Origin: Bdellovibrionales bacterium | GTDB taxonomy: Bacteria > Bdellovibrionota > Bdellovibrionia > Bdellovibrionales > Bdellovibrionaceae | NCBI GenBank assembly: GCA_018266295.1 | Contig: JAFEAQ010000006.1 | Coordinates: 1 to 64,000, forward strand | Direction: 5' to 3' | DNA length: 64,000 nucleotides | Shown here: piece after piece, positions 59,264 through 64,000 of the stretch | How positions within the stretch are numbered: position 1 is the first letter of the stretch | Layout of the letters: each line of letters opens with the position of its first letter | The notes under the pieces: model-generated | Database searches by the model: none | Seen by the model: only the letters and a program-made list of their open reading frames with translations | Told to the model about the DNA's origin: nothing | Program-made: the position numbers and the translations under genes

Positions 59264-59788
59264 TTATTCCGTTACTTCCTCATGGGTTTTAGGTTTATCC
59301 GTAGAGTTCTTTGATTTCTTCTTTGTTCTTTTAAACCCACGAGCTTCCATATCATTGAGTTCATGGTAATTAATGACGTTTCTAAAATCCCTTCCCCAGG
59401 AAAGAATCCTGGTAAAGGGGCGAAGGTTAAAAAGGCCTTTTAAAGATTTTCCTTTAAGCTTTGAAAGTAAACTTACAAGAAGAGAAGTAAGAGTTCTAAT
59501 AAAAGCTAAATAGGCTTTCTTTGATGGAAGTAACATCACCATATGAATATGAGACCAATTTAGAGAAAGCTTATAAAGCTTAATGCCGTATTTGTTTGCT
59601 TGAGAGTTTATGATCCTTTCAATCTTTCGAGAATCAGGAACAAAACAATGACTGCCTGTGCTTTTTAAAATTAAGTGAGTTGGATTTTTAAAAGATAAAG
59701 GACGAGCGGTTTTTCTTTTGCCAGTTAAAAGGCTTCCGCCAAATTCTTTCTTGTAATTGTTGATAAATTGAAAGCTCGTTTGTCTCAT
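59264..59788 (-). CDS. RAYT-like (REP-associated) HUH transposase
   Basis: 174 residues of the Y1 transposase (IS200/RAYT) superfamily. The metal-binding HUH motif is visible in NWSHIHMVML (His80 and His82) and the expected tyrosine in FRNVINYHELNDMEARGF, where the family has a catalytic Tyr helix with the N..A.g. ending. The tail is Lys/Thr/Glu-rich (RTKKKSKNSTDKPKTHEE). The gene is flanked by a REP-like palindrome on its 3' side and by a hairpin over its ribosome binding site. Bacterial RAYTs are single-copy domesticated transposases, which fits here. Confidence 0.8.
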   Translation of the reverse strand: MRQTSFQFINNYKKEFGGSLLTGKRKTARPLSFKNPTHLILKSTGSHCFVPDSRKIERIINSQANKYGIKLYKLSLNWSHIHMVMLLPSKKAYLAFIRTLTSLLVSLLSKLKGKSLKGLFNLRPFTRILSWGRDFRNVINYHELNDMEARGFKRTKKKSKNSTDKPKTHEEVTE

Positions 59789-59790
59789 CT

Positions 59791-59808
59791 CTCACCTCAT
59801 AAGGTGAG
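59791..59808 (-). promoter_or_regulatory. Hairpin sequestering the RAYT ribosome binding site
   Basis: On the minus strand CTCACCT-TATG-AGGTGAG folds with seven perfect pairs; the GAGGTGAG half is the only ribosome binding site, three bases before the ATG at 59788. Confidence 0.6.
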
Positions 59809-60159
59809 AAACTTATAACACGGGTTTTGAGAGTGAATTTCCAAGCACAGCCCTAAGGCGAATCATATCGCTCGCGAGAGTGCGTAATCCCTTCGCCCCG
59901 AAGAGATCTCTTACTAAAATCAAAATCCAAAGACCCACGCAAAATCTCGCCCCACAAGCGAAGCCAAGCACACAAAAACCACGTCAATACTAAATTCAAA
60001 GATTCGTATTCCGGATAGATAATCTGCATTCAACGAGATCAGAAGGTGTAAAACTTGGCTATGTATATTCAAGTGATTGCAGCTCTTAACGAGAGCTCTC
60101 GTGTGCTTCAAGAGCACTCCCCCATACGTCCACACGCCGAAGGCGCAAGAAGCCAGCTG
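59809..60159. other. 350-base intergenic region
   Basis: Between the RAYT-like and astacin genes, both leftward. It holds small hairpins (AGCTCTTAACGAGAGCT near 60082, CTTCGCCCCGAAG near 59893). No protein-like ORF or repeat that I can support. It is probably the 3' untranslated part of the astacin transcript and the RAYT promoter. Confidence 0.4.
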
Positions 60160-61101
60160 CTAGCGGCCGCCGTAGGCCTTGTTCACTCGTTCGATGTCGC
60201 GAGGGCTCAGGGTCGCTCCTGGGCGGATTTCTTGGTCTTTGATTTTGGATTGCATTGTTGGTTGTCGGTTCTTTGAGAACATGTCCGTTGGATAAATCAT
60301 CAAGGATTCGAAATCAAAAGGTGCCAAACCACTCACCGTCATCAATGTCGGTGGCAACCGGAAAAAGTTATCCTGATATTGTTCTTCGATATTCTCAGGA
60401 TTCAACGTAATGAATTGATCGCGATCGCTGCGGTTCTGCTCATGCACTAAGCCCAGCGCATGCAGAATCTCGTGAGCTATATCATCCGGCCGACAGCCCG
60501 GCGCAATCCACAAAGGCTGCTTGCCGCCCACTCGCCCCACGTAGGACTTACAGATACCAGTGCCCTCTTGAAAGACCATCACGTCTTCTTGAGTCCCATC
60601 GAAAGGTACAAATTGGATGACCGTGCCCGAAAAAAGATCGAGTGCTTTTAACACACGATCCGGCTCGCGCATCCCCGGGTCCACAAAATACGGAATCACA
60701 TGGCTCGGCCACAAGTTGAGCGTCGGCATTTTTACATAACCACCCTCAACAGTTCCATCGTCTTCGACAAGCTCACCCACAACCAAATCACCCTGCACAA
60801 CCGCAACACCATCTTCCATACGAAATTGCAAAGCGTCCTTAGGACGAGTCGATCCCTTCGGAATAGCCTTCACAGACTTTTCCGCAACAACAGGTTTTGC
60901 TGATTTTGTCATCGCCGCAACAGGAGCTGCCGCGGCTTCAGAGACCGGCGGTTCTTCCGCGGGAACTTCTTCCTGCGGACCACCTTGAGTATGTTCAATT
61001 TCGTCCAGCGCCTGAGGCTTCGTCCACTTTCGGCTGTAGATAATAAAAACACCTGCAACAACCAAAAGAGCTATAAAAAAGCGCTGGAGAGAATCTTTCA
61101 T
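60160..61101 (-). CDS. Astacin-like (M12A) zinc metalloprotease
   Basis: 313 residues with an N-terminal membrane anchor or signal (FFIALLVVAGVFIIYS), an Ala/Pro/Glu-rich linker (about 40-85), and a catalytic domain with the zinc motif HEILHALGLVHE at 210-221 (three His, catalytic Glu) followed by NRSDRD, then the Met-turn SLMIYP with the conserved Tyr. Cys pairs (GICKSY, APGCRP) agree with the family. It should cut proteins in the periplasm or outside. Three bases after the barrel gene's region starts its own; the run 61566, 61101 is on one strand. Confidence 0.9.
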   Translation of the reverse strand: MKDSLQRFFIALLVVAGVFIIYSRKWTKPQALDEIEHTQGGPQEEVPAEEPPVSEAAAAPVAAMTKSAKPVVAEKSVKAIPKGSTRPKDALQFRMEDGVAVVQGDLVVGELVEDDGTVEGGYVKMPTLNLWPSHVIPYFVDPGMREPDRVLKALDLFSGTVIQFVPFDGTQEDVMVFQEGTGICKSYVGRVGGKQPLWIAPGCRPDDIAHEILHALGLVHEQNRSDRDQFITLNPENIEEQYQDNFFRLPPTLMTVSGLAPFDFESLMIYPTDMFSKNRQPTMQSKIKDQEIRPGATLSPRDIERVNKAYGGR

Positions 61102-61104
61102 GAA

Positions 61105-61566
61105 CTAGAAACGAATCCTTGCCCCAACACCGGCATCCAAATCCGCCGTCATAGAAGGAGCGACTTCCAAAATCAAAGCAAGCTCACCAAAGAGCTCGAT
61201 GTTTGGATTATTGATGTTGAAATTTAACCCCAACGATCCACGCGGACCAATGGAAACTTTTGCATTGTCATGATCGTCGTTATAAGAAATCAAACGGCCG
61301 CCCAAGCCATAATACATATCTAAGGGCCCTTGAGTCGTTCCCCAGCTGCGAGCGCGATCCCAAAGATAGTCTGAGTGAAACTGCATCCCACTGTGCTTAC
61401 CCGTGGAATATGCCAACGCTCCATCGATAGAGTGATTATTATCGTACTTCATTTTTCCCGACAAACCTGAAGGGTCCCCTAAGATCACGCCCAGAGCGTA
61501 GTTCTCTGCGTGAGCCACCGTTGCCGTCAACATCAGGGCCGCGAAAAGAGTGCTGAGTAATTTCAT
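61105..61566 (-). CDS. Outer-membrane beta-barrel protein
   Basis: 153 residues with signal peptide MKLLSTLFAALMLTATVAHA. The mature part reads as a small eight-stranded barrel: YALGVILGDPSGLSGKMKYD, MQFHSDYLWDRARSWG, YYGLGGRLISYNDD, RGSLGLNFNINN, IELFGELALILEV and the closing DAGVGARIRF with terminal Phe. It is like the BAPKO_0422-type family. Ends just before the astacin gene, so the two may be cotranscribed. Confidence 0.75.
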   Translation of the reverse strand: MKLLSTLFAALMLTATVAHAENYALGVILGDPSGLSGKMKYDNNHSIDGALAYSTGKHSGMQFHSDYLWDRARSWGTTQGPLDMYYGLGGRLISYNDDHDNAKVSIGPRGSLGLNFNINNPNIELFGELALILEVAPSMTADLDAGVGARIRF

Positions 61567-61580
61567 GGATGTATCCTCCT

Positions 61581-63134
61581 CTAGAGTCGTCGTTTGATCT
61601 TTTCAACTAAGGACGCTGCTTGATCAATCTTAAAGACATAGCCCAGGCCAAAATACAAAACTCCGTAGATGCCTAAAACGATCACCGCACGCAGAATCAC
61701 ATGGCCAAAATCATTCAACATGAATTTCACGCCAAAGGCAACCGCGCTGCTTGCCAAAGCCACTCCCCAGAGTTTCATCTGGAACGAAAGTGAAAGACCA
61801 GTTTCACCGATTTTTTTATTGAGCGTGTGACGAAGCATGTAAAATTCAATCCAACCAGCAAGACCCGCGGAAGCTGTCAAACCCGTTGTCCCCCACTTTG
61901 GATCAACCCCGAGCCAGCCCGGCAAGTAGAATGCGCACAACACGCCAAGAATCGTTGTGAAGAAAACCCGAACGAAGGCAAACTTCAGAGGCGTTCGCGT
62001 GTCTTTCAAAGAATAAAACGTTGAGGAGTAAAGTCTGCCTAAAGTGCTGGCAAGAAGACCAACCGTTGAACCCGCAAGCACCGCCCACACATAGTTCGTG
62101 CTATCGCGATCAAATACACCGGTTTGAAAAATCGCGCCGACAATCAAATCGCCAAGCACCAAAAATGCCACAACCGAAGGCACTATGAAAAAAGCAATCT
62201 GGCTCAAGCCGCCGTTCAGGCGTTTTTGCAAGTAACTGCGAATTTCTTCCTCAGTGCCCGTGGCCTGCGACATCGCCGGAAGTTCCGCCACTGAAATGCT
62301 CATGCCAAAAAGACTGACCGGCAAAAGATAAAGAGTCTGCGCATAGGCAAGAGCCGACACCGCGCCCGTCGGTAAAAGACTGGCTAACATATTGTCGATA
62401 TAAGCACTGACCTGTACAACCCCGCGCGAGAAAACCACAGGAATGAAGTTCTTTACAACCGTGCGCACGCTCTGCAATTGCAAACTCAGACTTGGCCGGA
62501 TCTTACGCCCCAATTTCAGTGCAAACGGAAACTGCACAAAGAATTGCAAGAAGCTGCCTGCAACCAAACCGTAAGAGGCCGTGATCGCCAAGTTGAACTG
62601 ATCTTGCTGGCTCCAGCCAATGATCGAAACGATGATCGCTATATTCCAAATAACCGGCGCAACGTATGAAAGAAAGAATTTCTTGTGTGAATTCAAAATC
62701 CCCAAGCACCACGCCGACATCACCAAGAAGCCCGTGCCCGGGAAAAGAATTTGCACAATCTTGATCGTCAATTCACGCTTTTCACCGTGAAAGCCCGGAG
62801 CGATGACATCGATTAAAAATGGTGTTGCAAACACGCCAATCAGAACCAGCACCGAAGTCATCACAAACAAAAGACTGCCGATGACAGAGGCCACCTTTGC
62901 AGCGTCTTCATCGTGTTTCCGCGCTAAGAGTTGGGCGTAGACAGGAATGAAACTTGCGGAAAGAACGCCCTCACCAAAGAGGTTTTGCAAAAAGTTAGGA
63001 ATTTTTAGAGCGGCTTTGAAGGCATCGCCGGCATCCGAGTTTCCGAAGTAATGGGCAAACACGCGCTCGCGCACGAGCCCTGCGATACGGCTAAAAAAGA
63101 TCCCCAGTCCCACCAAGAAGGCGTGCTTTTTCAT
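61581..63134 (-). CDS. murJ: Lipid II flippase MurJ
   Basis: Flips lipid II across the inner membrane for peptidoglycan synthesis. 517 residues with about 14 membrane helices. The family start RIAGLVRERVFAHYFGNSDAGDAFKAALKIPNFLQNLFGEGVLSASFIPVY and the segments LLPVSLFGMSISVAELPAMSQ and GLLASTLGRLYSSTFYSLKDTRTPLKFAFVRV match MurJ/MviN. Its ATG overlaps the uvrC stop in a TAATG, so it is translated from the same mRNA. Essential in most bacteria. Confidence 0.97.
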   Translation of the reverse strand: MKKHAFLVGLGIFFSRIAGLVRERVFAHYFGNSDAGDAFKAALKIPNFLQNLFGEGVLSASFIPVYAQLLARKHDEDAAKVASVIGSLLFVMTSVLVLIGVFATPFLIDVIAPGFHGEKRELTIKIVQILFPGTGFLVMSAWCLGILNSHKKFFLSYVAPVIWNIAIIVSIIGWSQQDQFNLAITASYGLVAGSFLQFFVQFPFALKLGRKIRPSLSLQLQSVRTVVKNFIPVVFSRGVVQVSAYIDNMLASLLPTGAVSALAYAQTLYLLPVSLFGMSISVAELPAMSQATGTEEEIRSYLQKRLNGGLSQIAFFIVPSVVAFLVLGDLIVGAIFQTGVFDRDSTNYVWAVLAGSTVGLLASTLGRLYSSTFYSLKDTRTPLKFAFVRVFFTTILGVLCAFYLPGWLGVDPKWGTTGLTASAGLAGWIEFYMLRHTLNKKIGETGLSLSFQMKLWGVALASSAVAFGVKFMLNDFGHVILRAVIVLGIYGVLYFGLGYVFKIDQAASLVEKIKRRL

Positions 63135-64000
63135 TATTCCTCGGTCTTGTCTTCGTGTTCTTCGTCAGATTCATTCAACTGCAAAAGAACGCGCTCGGCA
63201 AGCACTCTATTAAAGCCTTTCAATTGGGCAATTTCCTCTGGGTCGGCCTCTTTAAGCTCTTGCACCCCTTTAAAGTGAGTCAAAAGAGCCTTCTTGCGCT
63301 TTTCACCAAGGCCCACAACGAAATCAAGTTCGCTTTCAAGACTTGTGTTCTCGCGGAGCTTACGATGGTACGTGATCGCAAAGCGATGAGCTTCGTCACG
63401 AATCCCCACCAGAATATGCAACGCCTCCGAGTTATTACGGAAGATCACCGGATTCGAACGCCCTGGGAGGAAGAAACGCTCTTCCGTGCTTGAAACCTCT
63501 GCCGCCTGAAAATCGGACTCGGTCCGCGCCTTGGCAAGCCCCACAACCGGAATGTCCTTACGGCCAATCTCCTCAAGAATACGCATGGCCTGAGACAACT
63601 GCCCCTTACCACCGTCAACCACCAGCAAGTGCGGATCATCGTACTCGGTATGTTTAAAGCGACGGCTAAGGACCTCGTACATCGAGGCAAAGTCATTCGA
63701 ACCTTCCACAGTTTTAATTTTGTAACGACGATAGTTTTCTTTGCTCGGAACACCGTCTTCGAAAACCACCTGCGAAGCCACAGTCTCAGCTCCTTGGAAG
63801 TTCGAAATATCGTAACACTCAATGCGGGTTGGGCGCACCGGAAGATTGAACTTCTCCTTGATCTCATCAAGACCGCGGATTTTTTCTTCTGATTTAGAAA
63901 CGTATTTTTCAAAATGTGCTTTGGCGTTTTCATTTGCCATATCAACGAGCGCACGCCCCTTTTCGTCCGTCGCAAAACGCACGACATTGTGTTTGGCGCC
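63134..64000 (-). CDS. uvrC: UvrC excinuclease subunit, C-terminal part (cut by the window end)
   Basis: Makes the dual incisions around bulky DNA lesions with UvrAB. About 289 C-terminal residues are in view. IECYDISNFQGAETVASQVVFEDGVPSKENYRRYKIKTV is the RNase H-like endonuclease domain, then HLLVVDGGKGQLSQAM (catalytic Asp), FFLPGRSNPVIFRNNSEALHILVGIRDEAHRFAITYHRKLR, and the terminal helix-hairpin-helix pair (VVGLGEKRKKALLTHFKGVQELKEADPEEIAQLKGFN). The rest lies beyond base 64000. An acidic tail (DEEHEDKTEE) ends it. Confidence 0.96.
   Translation of the reverse strand, partial: GAKHNVVRFATDEKGRALVDMANENAKAHFEKYVSKSEEKIRGLDEIKEKFNLPVRPTRIECYDISNFQGAETVASQVVFEDGVPSKENYRRYKIKTVEGSNDFASMYEVLSRRFKHTEYDDPHLLVVDGGKGQLSQAMRILEEIGRKDIPVVGLAKARTESDFQAAEVSSTEERFFLPGRSNPVIFRNNSEALHILVGIRDEAHRFAITYHRKLRENTSLESELDFVVGLGEKRKKALLTHFKGVQELKEADPEEIAQLKGFNRVLAERVLLQLNESDEEHEDKTEE

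Noticed and set aside
1-64000. CRISPR arrays and rRNA operons
   Set aside because: No regularly spaced direct repeats and no rRNA-like sequence were seen.

Overview
The window looks like chromosomal DNA of a Gram-negative predatory-type deltaproteobacterial relative, most probably Bdellovibrio or another Bdellovibrionota. This is inferred from gene content, not from a marker gene. It has roughly even GC content, many small lipoproteins and secreted proteins of unknown family, secreted S8 and astacin-type proteases, a SpoIID-type peptidoglycan enzyme, an HNH nuclease and many two-component proteins. It has no rRNA, CRISPR array or prophage, and one tRNA (Cys). Genes are tightly packed, and several convergent pairs overlap at their 3' ends.

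Layout. 0-5.9 kb: an orphan periplasmic binding protein, small membrane and lipoproteins, an MFS exporter broken by a frameshift, and thymidine kinase. 5.9-10.2 kb: a short operon-like run of a PepSY-type membrane protein, a GCS2-family carboxylate-amine ligase, a MurF-like ligase lacking the usual N-terminal domain, and a fused permease-ATPase transporter of the FetB/FetA type. 10.1-19 kb: a complete K+ uptake locus kdpFABCDE with a KdpE-type operator, extended by a 36-residue membrane peptide and a second KdpE-like regulator. 19.2-31 kb: a porin, a parvulin, an aldehyde dehydrogenase, slyX, a CPA2 cation/proton antiporter, a 213-bp inverted repeat, a subtilisin-like protease with two operator-like palindromes upstream, and a large repeat lipoprotein. 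31-40 kb: mixed accessory genes (MFS, GNAT, HNH, GST, SdiA-regulated-type protein, type-B carboxylesterase, tag).

40-45 kb holds a signalling cluster: a hybrid histidine kinase, a separate HPt protein, an OmpR-type regulator and a stand-alone receiver with a small partner. 45-50 kb has an extremely disordered R/S/G/D-rich protein, an SDR and a Gfo/Idh/MocA oxidoreductase, a ComM-type ATPase and tRNA-Cys. 50-54 kb has a Xer recombinase and three lipoproteins. 54-58 kb has SpoIID and an NfeD-slipin operon. 58-60 kb is a mobile-element-like patch: a REP-associated (RAYT-like) HUH transposase, a 42-bp palindrome whose second copy lies beside the xer gene 8 kb away, and a non-coding stretch rich in nested inverted repeats. 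60-64 kb has an astacin-like protease, a beta-barrel protein, murJ and the C-terminal part of uvrC running off the window end.

The most interesting candidates are the ligase/ligase/fused-transporter operon, the duplicated KdpE with its peptide, and the RAYT/REP patch with a hairpin covering the transposase ribosome binding site and an interleaved-repeat (possible pseudoknot) region next to it. All functional statements are from sequence reading only; no database search was run.
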